This document shows, one piece after another, positions 1-13,128 of a stretch of DNA of 64,000 nucleotides. Source of the DNA: Sthenelais limicola (lineage: Eukaryota; Annelida; Polychaeta; Phyllodocida; Sigalionidae); the NCBI GenBank assembly GCA_942159475.1, contig OW804100.1:12460646-12524645 (forward strand). Direction: 5' to 3'. The number at the start of each line of letters is the position of its first letter. Position 1 is the first letter of the stretch. The notes beneath the pieces were generated by a model. That model did not search any database, had not been told where the DNA came from, and saw nothing but the letters and a program-made list of their open reading frames with translations. The translations under genes and the position numbers were made by a program.

Positions 1-161
1 GCCAATTATGCCTTTGATAAAAGAGAAACCATCCCACATATATAGAAACTAATAAGCTTTAGGAGCAGACTTAGAAAACAGGTTCATCTGTATTAATTAA
101 TCAACCATGAAATAAATATCAAAATATCATACATAAAACTCCCTTTGGAACTACGATTGTT

Positions 162-417
162 ATAGCGGAACTCCACTATAGGTAAAAAACGGCGCCAACA
201 GGCAAAATTCGTCGCCGACATTTCTAAAAATTCGGAAAATTCGACATGACTAAAAATTCTAGTGGATGAGGGGGTAATATAGGTTGTTGGCAACACATTT
301 ATTTGTTGCCAACAATTGCAAAATATCTAACTTGATTAGATATTTCGTCACAAAAAATTCGTCGCAGCCGTTTTTGCCTGTTGGCGCCGTTTTTTACCTA
401 TAGTGGAGTTCCGCTAT
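162..417. mobile_element. 256-bp TIR element with 46-bp perfect arms
   Basis: The arms 162-207 and 372-417 are perfect inverted copies starting ATAGCGGAACTCCACTATAG and running through CGGCGCCAACAGG. A second hairpin with 12-bp arms (TTGTTGGCAACA, 284-295, and its complement 304-315) lies in the middle. There is no coding capacity, so it is a MITE-like non-autonomous element. Its ends resemble those of the 2-kb element at 19532-21563. Confidence 0.85.
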
Positions 418-1840
418 TAGGGAACAATAGCTTGTACCATTGTATGTAGAGCGGGTGGAGGGAGGGAGGGGGTGGTTTGATGTAACCTCTGGAGTGGCTG
501 GTGTAGCCTTGGTGACGGGGCTGACCTTCTCCAGGGTTTTACATGATGCATGGAGGCACGTCCTCCAGGTGAAGGTAACGCTGAGGTCATCCATAACCCT
601 CTCCTTTACTCCAGTCTGACAGGAGGTGTTCTGGCCACCCTGTATAGGCAGTCAGTAGCCGCCTACACTGGCTCCTATACCACTAGGTCTCTACCATGTA
701 TCGCCAATGCATTGTGTTAAAGACTCGGGTTCCCACCAGTGTTATATCGTTAATATAACTTATGAATGAATGTGAATAGATTGTTGGAATAGTGAAGAGC
801 TATTGTATAAAGGGACATGAATGGAGACCGGAGATTCTAATTATGTTTAATCCTTACTTCAGGATAGATAAGACACCACTAAGTTTAGCTTTAAATGTTT
901 AATACTTTGGTGACATCAATTAGATGAAGTAAAGATACGCTATATTTAAATGTCTCAGTGGGGAATCCCAGTCAGTTCACTCGTATATTAGGGAGTCATA
1001 TCTTTGTTATTTTGCTGTGTACCAAAATGAAATGTGAATAAGTTCTTATGCCAATTAATTCCATGAGTTAACTGGCATGAAAACGCCTAGAAACTTATGT
1101 TGCTGTTGGTGCAAAAAGAATCAAGTGTGTCTCATTTGTGCATGCATCGCTGGGAATGCATTCTGACTTGCAACGAAGGAAACGTGAATCTGTCCATTGA
1201 AAGTGCATGGCGACATTTAGCACATAGAGTGTAGCTAGGCTACCATGTGCGCTAATTGAGTCGTCGGATACCAATGCAGTTGCTAGCAAGGAAATGTAAC
1301 GGTATGCACGCAGCACGGGTTCTTATTGCGCTTCATCAGCCTGCACCACATCTCATGGAAGATGTGTTAATTTGTCTCTAAACGTTCAGAATTCTTCTGC
1401 AACGTTTTCGTCGGATGCGGCACTCGTCGGATGCGGCACATGTCACTTTCCACTTTTTTGGTAATTGAGCTATGATGAGTGCTAAAGGGTGTCTCTTAGG
1501 AGAGTACATGTTTTTAAAAAAATATATATACGCATTCCACTTGAGAGGTGGAATAAGTAGGGTGAAATAAAAATTCGAATTGGATTTTCTTTCAGCTTTT
1601 AGATACTTTATGACGATAATATGTTGAATTAGTTTTCCCCATTATATTGACTACACATCTAATGGTAAATATTGACACTATATAAACTATATATACCTTT
1701 ACTTTTTTGCAGGTAAGAATCGTTTATTGATACAAGTTCTGAGGTGGTAAGTAAGGCTTTAAATTGGATTGCAAAAGAGGAAGCAGTAGAGGAACGGGAA
1801 AAGGAGAGATGGACTGGCCGGAGGATGTGGCAGAAGGAAG
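418..1840. other. No gene recognised
   Basis: AT-rich single-copy-looking sequence. The only structure seen is a 15-bp direct repeat CGTCGGATGCGGCAC at 1409 and 1425. Short frames on the minus strand lack family features. Confidence 0.5.
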
Positions 1841-1985
1841 AGGAGGTGGAAGGTGGGGGTGGGGGAAAAGGAAAGGGAAGAGGAGGTGGAAGGTGGGGGT
1901 GGAGGAAAAGGAAGAGGAGGTGGAAGGTGGGGGTGGAGGAAAAAGAAGAGGAGGTGGAAGGACAAGAGCTACGAAAATAGGAAGA
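1841..1985. repeat. G-rich minisatellite, 34-40 bp unit, 4 copies
   Basis: AGGAGGTGGAAGGTGGGGGT starts at 1841, 1881, about 1915 and 1949 with purine-rich spacers. The surrounding 1780-2045 is almost pure A/G. The open frames across it on both strands are low-complexity and not taken as genes. Confidence 0.85.
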
Positions 1986-2239
1986 CTACCGCGACTAGGG
2001 GGAGTCTGAGGAGGAGGAGGATAGCGTTGAGGAGGAGGAGGTAGGAAGGATTGGCAAGGAAATGGATCCCATCCGTCCTGCCCGCCTCAAGTGCAGCCCT
2101 CTGGGCAGCCACTTTAGCCTTAAGTATATCAAGATAAGAGCCTAATGTCCCTCTATAGGCCAGTTGTATTGTGTAGAGTGTTGCCACTCGCCGGACTACC
2201 TGCTCTAGAGGGTTGGAGTGTTTGGAGTAGAAGGACAAG

Positions 2240-2300
2240 ACAGCCCTGGTTGCTCAGAGGGTTGTGGGTTCGAGTCCCGCCTGGGGCAGCCAGTCTTTTT
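2240..2300 (+). mobile_element. Possible tRNA-derived SINE fragment
   Basis: TGGTTGCTCAGAGGG resembles an A-box and GGTTCGAGTCCCGCC contains a perfect B-box. The spacing is too short for a tRNA, so part has been deleted. The T-stem-like CGGG/CCCG symmetry is partial. Confidence 0.35.
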
Positions 2301-3573
2301 TTACATTGAGTCACTAACTAAGTTACTGATACTCCAGACACTGGCTGTTGATGTCCCAATCAGCAAGAATCGGGATGGAGGATAAATGGTACGCACGGCT
2401 GGGTTTGAACCCACAACATAGGCCTAACTCTTGCCTATTGGTTCAAAGCCAGCCCCTTAGAGCATTGTCGCCAGCCCTTCCTGTATCATAGTAGCAGTAT
2501 TTATATATGCGTAGTACTGGGCTAATACTTTCTGACAGCTGGTCTGTCAGCACTACTTACTGATCTTAAACATATAGAGCAAAGAATAAAATAGGTTTAA
2601 CTGCAATATATAGAGATGTGAAATATATTGAAATATCAGATCTCAATAATCTTCTGTTAAGGGGATGAAATAAATAGAATGGGGCGCGGTTATATCGAAG
2701 ATTGTTCCATTCTCTCTAATATTGGTATCAGAAAATAAATACAAGATACATGAAGTGAACAGAAATGTGCATGTTCTCCTGTTTAGCGGCAGTATTCAGA
2801 AATGTGCAGTGCTACACTAATGGAAGTTGACAGCCCGTCTGACAGCCAACTTGGTGGCGATGCTAGTGTATTACTGAGATACAGGGAAGGTGTAATTGCA
2901 ACAGTTGCAATTGTAGGAGCACCGGGGGCGTACTTTTTTAAAAAGTATTTCTTTAAAAAAAATCAGGATGTTTATACAACAAAGTGATGATCCAGATTAC
3001 CAGTTATAGCATGTATTTCAGAATCAGGATATAAGATCCACTTGCCACTTAGATCGCATAGAATGGAGTGTTGGTGGTATCTAAATAAGTAAGAGGACAA
3101 TTGTGATCAGTCTAAAGTCTATCAGTATCAAGTATTCAACCATATAATTATGTTCTGGTTTAATTGAAAAGCTTTTATGTTTCCAATATAACATTGCCTT
3201 GTCGTTAAATTGCTCCACGACTGGGCTGGGTTTTTTCATTAAAATTAAATTGACCTAACTTGCTGTCCTTAATAGTGCCCCCCCCCCCCGCGAACCCAGA
3301 TTTTAAAAACCTCCAGATAACTCAAAGGATCCTTCAAATCTTTTTGATTTCATAGGAACACATATCTTGGTAGTTCCGCTCCTTGTCACTACTGCCTACT
3401 GCAAGGGACGCAAGTAAATGCAAGAGGGTTGGGTATTATGGCCTATACGGTAATGTAAATCATACTCATGTATCTATCACACATAGTCAGTAATAGATGT
3501 GTACGGTATGCTATGGACAACCTCTCCTAGTAGCTATATATAAAGGGTAGTAATAATGTAACACCCGATATTT
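2300..3573. other. No gene recognised
   Basis: AT-rich sequence with a poly(C) run at 3276-3288 and a TTTAAAAA-rich patch at 2935-2960. A 61-codon frame (2802-2987) ends in a Lys/Phe-rich low-complexity tail and has no recognised domain. Confidence 0.5.
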
Positions 3574-3996
3574 TTGTATGTGGTACAAGACCGTAGAGAC
3601 TGCCTCATTCTGGGAATTATGCATAGCAGGTCCCTAGAACAACTCTCCCACAACCCTGCTAACCCATCCCAGCGACAACGCAACTTCCCTCTGCCCAGAC
3701 CGAAAACCGAGCCCCTAAGTACTATGGTACCCAGGCATGAAACAAGCTACCCCCAGACATTAAAAAAACATAGAATGCCGCAAACATTAAGATTTCAGAC
3801 ACAATATCAAATCACACACAACCTTACCCAAGGGGGACACCCACAGATGAAAATAAACATCCCATGACCACAGGAACTCCCAAGGACTGAACGCAATATG
3901 CCAATACTGTATACCTATTTGTCTTTTATATATGTGATTATTCTTATGTAATGTGAGTTCGATAAATAAAGTAGTATCTTATCTTATCTTAAATGG
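3574..3996 (+). mobile_element. Probable LINE 3' end with (TCTTA)n tail
   Basis: A 97-codon open frame has the composition and order of a LINE ORF2 C-terminus: short charged and proline-rich blocks such as QRNFPLPRPKTEPLS, then a tail rich in Thr, Gln and His. It is followed by an AT-rich stretch, GATAAATAAAGTAG and a pentamer run ATCTTATCTTATCTT ending near 3991. The pentamer tail after an AATAAA-like signal is the stronger evidence; the protein match is weak. It is 5'-truncated. Confidence 0.45.
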
Positions 3997-4397
3997 TTAC
4001 AACACACTGCTACAGATGGACAGAATAACTGATCCTATTATGTAGATTAACAACTATCATATTTCCTCTTACACTAATTACTATTACTCATACACCGCTC
4101 CTTTTCTTCCATAGTAGTAGCCCTGCACAACACAACAGGACAATGCTAGAAAATAGTCCCTGTGAGCCTTGTATATCCTTATCACTAATGGCTGTATAAA
4201 TATGTTAAATGAAAAAAATACATTGTCCTCGATGTTGGACTGGAGTGTTTATACGGCATGTTTCTCCTGGTATTTTAAAAGCCAGGCCGGTATGTGCCTG
4301 CAGGAATGGGCAAAGCTTGACGCTGGTCCCAAGTGGCGGTAGACAGACAAATGGATGTTGTGAAGACCTACACAACTAGCTAGAGTCTTTGCTACGA

Positions 4398-4632
4398 GGG
4401 TGACATTTTCAGAAAAAGTACAATTGGCAGTTCTACACTTTTATAAAATTCTCCTAAATTAGGCTGAAAATAGATGAATACCGGGTATATCTGAGTATAT
4501 TTGGTGTTGCATTGATTTAAAGTATCTGTTCTGTTATGTTAAACTGCATTTTGAAGCTCATTTTTGTCTTAAATGTGGGTTATTTGAGAGGATTGGTGAA
4601 GACGAAATGTACATTTTCTGAAAATCTGACCC
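4398..4632 (+). mobile_element. 235-bp TIR element, GGGTSA family, copy 1
   Basis: The element begins GGGTGACATTTTCAGAAAAA and ends with the complement of GGGTCAGATTTTCAGAAAAT. It matches the reverse complement of 13129-13363 almost base for base at the same length. No coding capacity is seen. Confidence 0.8.
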
Positions 4633-6084
4633 ACACACGTGCTCAGTGTGTGACCGTAAGGTGGGTGCAGTTCGCTTGATCTCAACTACACACCATCAGT
4701 TGGCGGTTCCATGGTTACACGTAACATAACTGACGCAATCTAGTTGGCGGATAATGACATCGTCTCAGTCTCCTTGACGTAAAGGGGCTTACTTTTTTTT
4801 TAAGTTCGCCCAGTCGAGTTTTCTGATGTGTCTCGGTCAGTTTGGACCCTCCATCGTGTCATTTGCTATAAAAGTTTTCCTACAGTATTATTGCATTTAT
4901 CAATATATTTGCTTAGTGACTCAAGGAGCGTGTACCCCCTTTTTTAAGGATGCCTGACTTACCCCCCCCCCCCCCATCCATTCTTGCCCCCCGCCCCATC
5001 TGACCAATAGGTTAGTGGTAGAGTGGTGAGTACATTAATGGACGTCAGAACTTGGTATACTCGTCCCACTAACTCCTCTATAAAAACAACCCCTAACTGC
5101 TGAATAGTTCCTCTTGCTGTACACAATTGCGAAACCCCCCTCTTTATAGCTGTACCATACCACTTGCTAGTAGAAGGGATTTTCCCGGAGTTTATATTGG
5201 TTCGAGTGCCCACTTTATTGCTGGAATGTTCTAAGTATATATATTATCTTAAACGACTACTAATACTGAGGCATTTATATGTTAAAACGTAATTTTAACA
5301 TTCAATTTTTAGAAGCCTGCATTGGAGTTCCTGTCTTTTGCTGACAGCGTTTAAACATTTTTTTAATATGATACTCTGTTTTAATATAAAGGCATTTCAC
5401 TCCTATGTCTACCTTCATCATTAAATGTGTTGATATTTTCTTCTTTTACTGTCCATTTCGACATTAGTTGCAATTATTGCTAAAGGCACTAGGGAAAGAC
5501 CACCAGTAAGGGGAACTATAAATGTAAAACAAAAATAAGACAGCAACAAATCGTCTTTCATTAATCCCTTTCACAGTTAGCCATTTAGCCCCTTTTTTCT
5601 TGCCACTTACCTTCAAGAGTCTATAAGCCTAACCTAAATCCTTCACTTTTCGTTAGGATTATAATAGTTAACAGCTCGGTACTGCGGATTTAACTAAATA
5701 GATCTCGTTATAACCTCGTTATGTAGGCATAATTCTCCATCTTTTAGTAAGCCCTATCGGATTTATCCAATTCTCAACCTGTCGGATTTAACCTTCCGAC
5801 TGCCTTCTCTAAACCCTTTACTACAATTTTTCCTGAATTCTTCCAAGATATAGGCATTTAATGGGGAAATTATGAATAGGAACCGCTCTAAATAAACGGT
5901 ATAATTATATTTATAATATTAAAGGGATTTCTCGCCCAAATACAGCTGAAAACAGTACGATTATGTATAAAGATGTCACCGATTAGATATATATTTTAAG
6001 ATTTAAACCCTATTTCTTATAGATTCAACTGTCTGTTCCACTTAACTATAAGCTACAGTTTTGAACATGTTTGCTGGGTTGTCC

Positions 6085-6440
6085 TTCCTGGTTTAACTCA
6101 AGTTAACTTGTTATAGCCCCATCATATTTATATCATCATGTCAATCCTATTCAATTATATTGGATTTAGGATTCCAACTCCTCTCACGGAACCTTTCACT
6201 CAACATTTGCCCTATAGAAAGTCTAGACTTCAGCACTTATGAGAGCTACAGTGTTCATTCTTATTCAAAAGTATTTTTTTCCTGGTTTAACTCAATTGTG
6301 ATAACCTCGTAGAATGCGCATCATTTCAATCCGATTCACTCCTATTGGATTCAGACTTTCAGCTCGCTTCACCAAGCCTTTCACTCAACTTCTCTCCCCT
6401 GGTCCTCGGGTTAAGCAGTCTTAGCACTTTATACCAGGGC
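6085..6440. repeat. Degenerate direct duplication, about 195 bp apart
   Basis: CCTGGTTTAACTCA occurs at 6087 and 6281, and CCTTTCACTCAAC at about 6193 and 6378, with similar intervening TATTGGATT...GATTC blocks. A weaker third version may lie at 5690-5830. Confidence 0.55.
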
Positions 6441-6649
6441 AGCCTCACCTGCCTGTGGTTGGCTGGAGTACCTTCTCACCTTGTTACATCACTTATTCAT
6501 CTCTCCCTTCACCTGCCCTCCCATAATGCCCTGCTCCTTGTCACTTCCGCCTGTTAGGTCATGTGATTGCGTCCCACCATGCTCCCTACGGGTATAATAT
6601 TATATGTATAATATATATATATATATATATATATCATATTATTAGATAC

Positions 6650-7260
6650 CTCTATAGAGAGAGATGGGGGAGGGAGAGAGGAAGAACAAGCTAGAGAGAC
6701 TAGAGTGCCAGAGGGGTATATGATTTTATTATTATTATCTATTTAAAGGCCAATACATTTTAAAGCAATTCAATGGAAAAACACTATATCCACCATGGAC
6801 TTTTTCAAGCGTCTCCTAACATAAATATGTTATATAATGATATCATATAATAGAGGAAAGTTATGCAGAGGGAGAACACAGATAGACACACTAGAATGCG
6901 AAAGAGGTGGAGACAGAAGAGAAGCTGACAGAGAGCGGAAGAGGGATAGATGAGAGTTTAATATTACTCTACGATGAGAGAGACACTAGATAACGACAGG
7001 AGAGAGAAAGAAATAGGAAGAGGATGAGAGAGAGAGACTAGACCCTTACAGGGGAAATGGGGAATGGATTGAAATAGAAGAGAAGCAGACAGACAGGGAA
7101 TGAAACAGTGACAGTTGGGAGGGAAGCGAAGGGAATGAGACAGTGGGAGAAGAGAGAGAATGAATAAGACTGCCGGGAGGGATAGGCCTACCGAGGAGTG
7201 GAGACGAGGAAGATTGAATAGAGGGATAGAAGGATGCAGGTTTGTAGAAAAAATCTGAAG
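6650..7260. repeat. Purine-rich tract with (TA)n at 6607-6633
   Basis: A (TA)n run is followed by long GAGAGAGA-, GGGAGAG- and AGACAGA-rich stretches on the + strand. The minus-strand frames here are Ser/Leu/Phe/Pro low-complexity and are not genes. Confidence 0.7.
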
Positions 7261-7380
7261 AAAAAACCTGCATAATAATATATCATATGTCATATGGATC
7301 AAGAATGAAGTAGAAGAAAGGAGACTTGATCGAGTTAGCAAGGATTATATATATTTAATTCACATTTATAGTCTTTATAG

Positions 7381-10300
7381 TATAGCTATGGCGCTTATAA
7401 ATGCTTGTAAATCTAGTGCACAGGCGCCCAGGGCAGTCTGGGAGAGGGTCAGACAGGCAAACATCTGCAATGTTCATGCCTTCAATCATCTCCAGCCAAG
7501 AATGGCAACCTCACAGACACTTCATAAACATTTTAGTGCTCTTTTCTACCCACAGATGGGCACAAGGAGATATATATAGTTATGTTAGTTGGGTATCTGT
7601 GTGGTGGTGGAGTTGGGTGGGGGTGGGTAGCCCTTTGACTAAGTAATTATTACCTGCCCTTACATTATTGTCGTATTATGAAGAATGCAGGTTAGAGAAA
7701 GATTAGTGTTGCAAACCAGTATATCAATTCCGCTTTATTTCCTGTGGAGCTCAGCCTCCTTTCATTAATCCTAATTATTTTTTGGCCTGAAATATGATTA
7801 AAATAAATCTTAAAAATCCCTCGAGGCGAATTCTTTGTTTAAGGAACAAAGCCAACCATACTCAAACATACAATATATTTTATTTCGGCAAACTACAAAT
7901 TCACAATAATATAGTAAATTAAAACGGCTGGACGATGTATCTACCTTCTCTGACTGAACACAGGTCTTCGAGGAAGTCTGGATACCTTGGGAAATCTTTG
8001 ACGACCCACTACTACTCTCCCTCTCCCTTGGTCTTGGACTGCCATTCCGTCTGATATGCCAAGACAGGTCAAACATAGCAGGGAGAATTTGGTTGATCCT
8101 GTGATGTACCAACGTCTGCATTTATTATATTTGGAACACATTTCCTTTCCTTCATGTTAGAAAAACACTTTCAGTTATAGAGTGTTCTGTGACAGATGGT
8201 GAGGCTATGTAGACATGGAGGCATGCTGTCTTCAGTTTCCACATATCTTTTTAAAACATGTACAGTAAAGTCTCTTGTTGCAGACACTTCTCCAATCCGC
8301 TCACCTCGCTAGTATGAACAGTTGGACATATACAGCCAGTCAATGTTATGTACCAACCTTTATAATGTCAGCCTCCCAGTGGGGACACCAATACATTGCA
8401 GACAGGTCCAAAGGCTGCCATATAGTCCGGCAGTGGGAAGCCTGTTTACAGATATGACATGATCGGCGGCAGCCATCTTGAATATCTGAAATTGGCAATT
8501 ATTGCTCATTAGGTCTTTCTGACTCCAAGTACTGAAGTATCTTAAAGGCAACATTAGCTATATTTTTTCTTTTAAAAAAGACAATTTTGTGACAGAATGC
8601 ATGGTACATAACATTAGTATTTATAATTAGTTATACTCATAATTAACCTGTTTGAGGTGATTATTACAACTTCTTATATTTCGATGTAATCGCTTAAAGT
8701 TAAATTTAAATCTAAATCCTGTGTATGTCATTATGCTATTTCTTTCTGAGTTTCATGAGAATCGGAATTCCTGAAATTGAACTCAGTAAAATTCTTTAAA
8801 AAAAGAGAGAAATCACTCTACCAAGTAGTACACTAAGAACTCCCTTCCTCCCACATTTTCTCTTTAGCAGAAGTGTAATAAAAGATAATCTTTACTTTAC
8901 ATGCATAATAGTGGACCTTTCGTATAAATTGTCCCAATATCCTGTTTTTCTTCTCATAAAACCTTTTGGAAATACATCTACCGCCACATTCTCTAACTGG
9001 GGCGAATATTTGGGGAAAAGCAAAATAAGCCTTTAGAAATTGTATTGTCAAAAACAGAAAATCTGTGTAATCGTATGTATACACATCCGGTCCGGTATAG
9101 TATAACAACATTCAGAGCGTATAAAAGTCTGCTTCTCTATAGTAAAGACCAACCTTTGACCTTTGACCCAAGAGCATTATATCCGGAATCTGGTGCAGTA
9201 CCTTCTTTGAACTGGAATAATGAACCCATCCTGGTCCTAATTCTCGTCCTAACTTTAATTTCCTCCTCGGAAGTAATGACTTCCCATAATGCCTTTACGG
9301 GGATACAGACCCACGAGCCCGGAAGCGCTAAATGGGCGATAATCTAAGCTAGCAGCATCTCCCTGTGGAATTTGACCCCAACTTTCACCAGCATTTTTAT
9401 TTATACACTGTCTCAACGCTAGATGATACCAGAGGACTGGTTCTAAAGCAATCCTCACTCGATCGAAATGTTCTTTATAAGCTATGTTTCCTTGCTATAG
9501 TAGAGAATTCCTGCTGTACCATAATAAAATGACCTTACCAATACTCCCTACGATGAACCACTAATCAATATATAAAATATATGCCATGAAATCTGAAACA
9601 TTGATTTTTCAATTTTCAATGGTTGTGTATGATTCTGTTTACAACATATCGATTAAGCTGTGAGGGCAATACATTACATCCATGGCCCTAAGTTGAGCGG
9701 TGAAGCCATGCCTACAACCCTCACCTCCATGCATGACGCCAGCAGACATGTATGACGCAATTGCATCGATAGCGTCCTCTGTGTTTCTGATTTCTCTCAC
9801 CCATTGATCCTTGCCCTTCCATATAACCAATATAGATATACACTGACGGATGCACCAGCCAATCAGGATAGCTTGGCAGCCTGCCAGATTTAGGAAATGT
9901 ACTCTGCGCGAGGAATCAATGCGTGATAAACTAGTGGCCTCCCCTGAGGGGGTAACGGTGGGCCCCGTAGTATTGGCATTCTAAGTAATGGAGCTGAAGT
10001 CTGAACTGATGCTCAGGGGTTCTAAATAGTAGTTGGGGCTCTAATTACTAGACTTTACTCACTGCCTTGAGAGTTCTTGGGTTATTGTAACACAAGACTT
10101 ATCACTACAACCACCCACGACAGAGGAGATTAAATGGATTAATAACCTCCTGCTGATGCACTGTTTGATGTATCATCAATCAGCTTTGCCTCAGGATTGT
10201 ACACCAAACAGTGCACCAGCAGTTCTTCAAAGTTGGTTATTATTTCTTTTCTTTCTTTTTATTCATTTAAGGCCAATGCAATATTTAAATAAAGCATACA

Positions 10301-11290
10301 AGAAAAAACCTAGTGTCCACCATGGACGTGTTCGCGCGTTGCCATATTAGATAATTAGAAAATCGAGACATACTATATACAAAAAATACCAAGAGGAGCG
10401 GAAGTTCAAATCCCTTCTTGCTCGATCAAAAGTTACAATATTATTCATAATTATGTTAATGTTTTACCAGGATTAGTTCAACTCGTACACTTGTTCTTCC
10501 ACTTGACTATAGGGGGTGGAGATAGAATTGCAGCTGCATAGGAGTTCGAACCTATAACCCTCCCATGCCACTGAGCCGACCTAGCTTAACTGTCGCTCAG
10601 AACCGAATTCCCTGATGACTTCCGTAAAGAAAAAACATCCAATTGTCTATTCCTTTTCAAATCATGTGCATATATTAATTAGCTGGGTTAACCAGAAATT
10701 ACTTGTTTTTGTATTGCATTATTGAAGTCGATTTCGACTTCTCTTACTAAGAGTTAGAGGGAGCACCATTTCAGCCAACATGGTCCAGCTTTTATCACAT
10801 TAGAGGCAAGTTACTCTTTGCGTGCTCTCCGAACTGTTTCAAAGATATTGCTTTGAGAGCAATATATTACAGCTTTGCTTCCTATGTGAATGATTCGTTT
10901 TGAAATGATGTTTGGGGTTTGGTGTAATGACCCTTGTGGGGTCAATACTATCATTCCATTCTTTATACCCTAAGCGATGTGACAATAGAGATCTCTATTA
11001 CCCGATTACTCGAGCGGATCTGAGTGCTTATGAGACGAGAATAGAAGGAGTATAGCAGTAAGGTCCCATAGCTTACTATCAGAGGATTTATTAGTTGGAG
11101 TCGACTGTAGTAAATCGTATATATAAACTTCCCGAATCCTCTATATCACGAGGAGTTCCTGTGAGGAATCACATGTAAGAAGCCTCACTCAATATAATGC
11201 ATGAAACAAGTTTTATTCTCAAACTATTGACTGACTGATTCCCAGGATATATACAAGGATGGGTTATTTCTGGAATCAAAGGATATAGGG
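7381..11290. other. No gene recognised
   Basis: Mixed-composition sequence with only short frames. It contains the fold-back at 10151-10221 and a perfect DR1-type motif TGACCTTTGACCC at about 9157. Nothing matches a known protein. Confidence 0.5.
10151..10221. mobile_element. Short fold-back repeat, 17-bp arms
   Basis: TGCTGATGCACTGTTTG (10151-10167) pairs with CAAACAGTGCACCAGCA (10205-10221) with one mismatch. The same TGCTG[A/G]TGCACT core begins the fold-back at 38091-38163, suggesting a small family. Confidence 0.55.
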
Positions 11291-11291
11291 C

Positions 11292-11356
11292 CTAGTCCAC
11301 TAAGCCGATTCTCATGCGATTTTGCGCCGCAGAGGACTCTTTTACACTAGACGAGA
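11292..11356. mobile_element. Half copy of the same TIR family
   Basis: CCTAGTCCACTAAGCCGATT and TGCGATTTTGCGCCGCAGAG match the left two-thirds of copies A-C. The right arm is missing and is replaced by unrelated sequence after about 11356. Confidence 0.7.
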
Positions 11357-12412
11357 GGCGACCAATGACCGCCTTAAGAAGGCGGTGCGCAAGCAGGCAT
11401 ATTTCGAACCTTTCTGTCGCCCCGGGCCTTCACAGCCATGTCTCAGTACATTCCACAACTCAACCTGGCAGCGTCGTTTTCTTATTAAACATACCGATAG
11501 CCGACATCCTTACCCAGAAATCGCAATGATAGGATGTCCTCTGCAAGTTTTGTCCGAAGAAATAATCGATCTACGCTGTAAAATAGATTTTCGAGTTTTC
11601 TATACTAATCCTATGGGGATGCGTTGGGACTGCCGACCGCCATTTGCGCCACCCCGTTGGAGCCCTAAGGGCACCCAGGCCAGGCTTATAGCATTGAGCG
11701 TGCTCCCCGCACACACGGTGGTGTGTGCGGGGACGGGGCAGGAGAGGTGGGCGGGGGTAGAGGAGGGCGGGGGGGGGGGATGATAACAAACATAATCTTC
11801 CTAAATTAACCTTGCAAAACGTTCCTAAGCTTTCCTATCCCTTGTGCGGGTCACTTTTCTGGATTCTGAGAGAATCGCCTTATATGATTACAGCAGTTGG
11901 CAGAGTTTGTCCAGTGGGTGGATATATATATGTATATATATATATATATAGATAGACACTTAGTACAGCTGTGAAGAATTGATATGATATCTATGGAGGT
12001 GTGATGGATGAGGGATGGATGAAAGGTGAGCTATGGAAACACAGCGGATGTGGTTGTTTATCATTCTATAACTGTGTTGTAAAGTGCCTTCTATGACAGG
12101 CATGGCTGAAATGGCATTTTATGAAAAAGATTTTAAAAAGAATTGTAATTTGTAAAAAGAAATACATTCAACAAACATTCTGGTTCGGCCATCCTCCCTC
12201 TAAAATAATCTAGATCCCACCCCGTCCTTATAGTAACTTTAGTATTCACGGTGCCTTTTGGCTGTTGGAGGAGAATTTCCCTAGAGTAATTTATTTGTTT
12301 GCACTCTCCAGGTTTGTCCTCTGCAGTCCCTTCAGAGATAATTTAGATGAAAGACATTTTTGCTGCGGAAGTTGGAAGTGTGCACTGCTTACTAGAGGTT
12401 TTTCTGTAGGCC

Positions 12413-12490
12413 TTCCCCCTCCTCCTCCTCCTTCTCCTCCCCCTCCTCCTCCTCCTCCTCCTCCTCCTCCTCCTCCCCCTCCTCCTCCTT
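12413..12490. repeat. (CCT)n microsatellite
   Basis: About 25 CCT triplets with a few interruptions. The proline-rich frame through it (12265-12504) is an artefact of the repeat. Confidence 0.95.
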
Positions 12491-13128
12491 CTACTTGCCA
12501 GTGATTGCGAAAACTATATATTTGTTTCTCATTCGGAACCTCAATGGGGGCCTCTCGATCCTCTCGAATTTCTCTTTCCCAATCTCATCTATGGCAGGAT
12601 ACTACCACCTTATTTCTATTTGCGAAAGTCGAATTCAATAGAGCGGTTGTTTCAAAGATATTTCTGTGCCAATTAATGCTGTAATTCATTTCCTTTCCGG
12701 GAGTGGCAGTTGGAAAGCATCTGGAGAGATGTATTATTTATTTGTATTGGGAGTCACTTGAAGATACCGAGTGGTGATTGGTCAATCAATATTAAAATCA
12801 GTTATTTTCTGTCTATTTATTATTTTTCACCCTACGCTAATCATATAGGGTATTGTCAAGATGTATATTCTCGTGGTAGCTACAGACCTTCTTATCCTCT
12901 AAGAAAGCTTTGAATTCTGTGACAGAGATAGATTATGAGCCTATGACCAGTAACTATATTATATAAAGAATGAACTCTATGAACGAGTACCTTGAATGTA
13001 CTCTCTCTCTATGAAAGGTTTCGTGAAACCCTGAATAAAGGGGATTCTGTAGCACACAATGAAGGCGCGCAACAAAGAAAGCTTTTTCCTGTTCTTTGGT
13101 GAGATGAGTTCTGCGTAGAACGATATAT

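Noticed and set aside
1744..2044. Gly/Glu/Lys-rich proteins
   Set aside because: Three overlapping frames follow a G-rich minisatellite; the composition explains them.
12265..12504. Proline-rich protein
   Set aside because: The proline run is the translation of a (CCT)n microsatellite.
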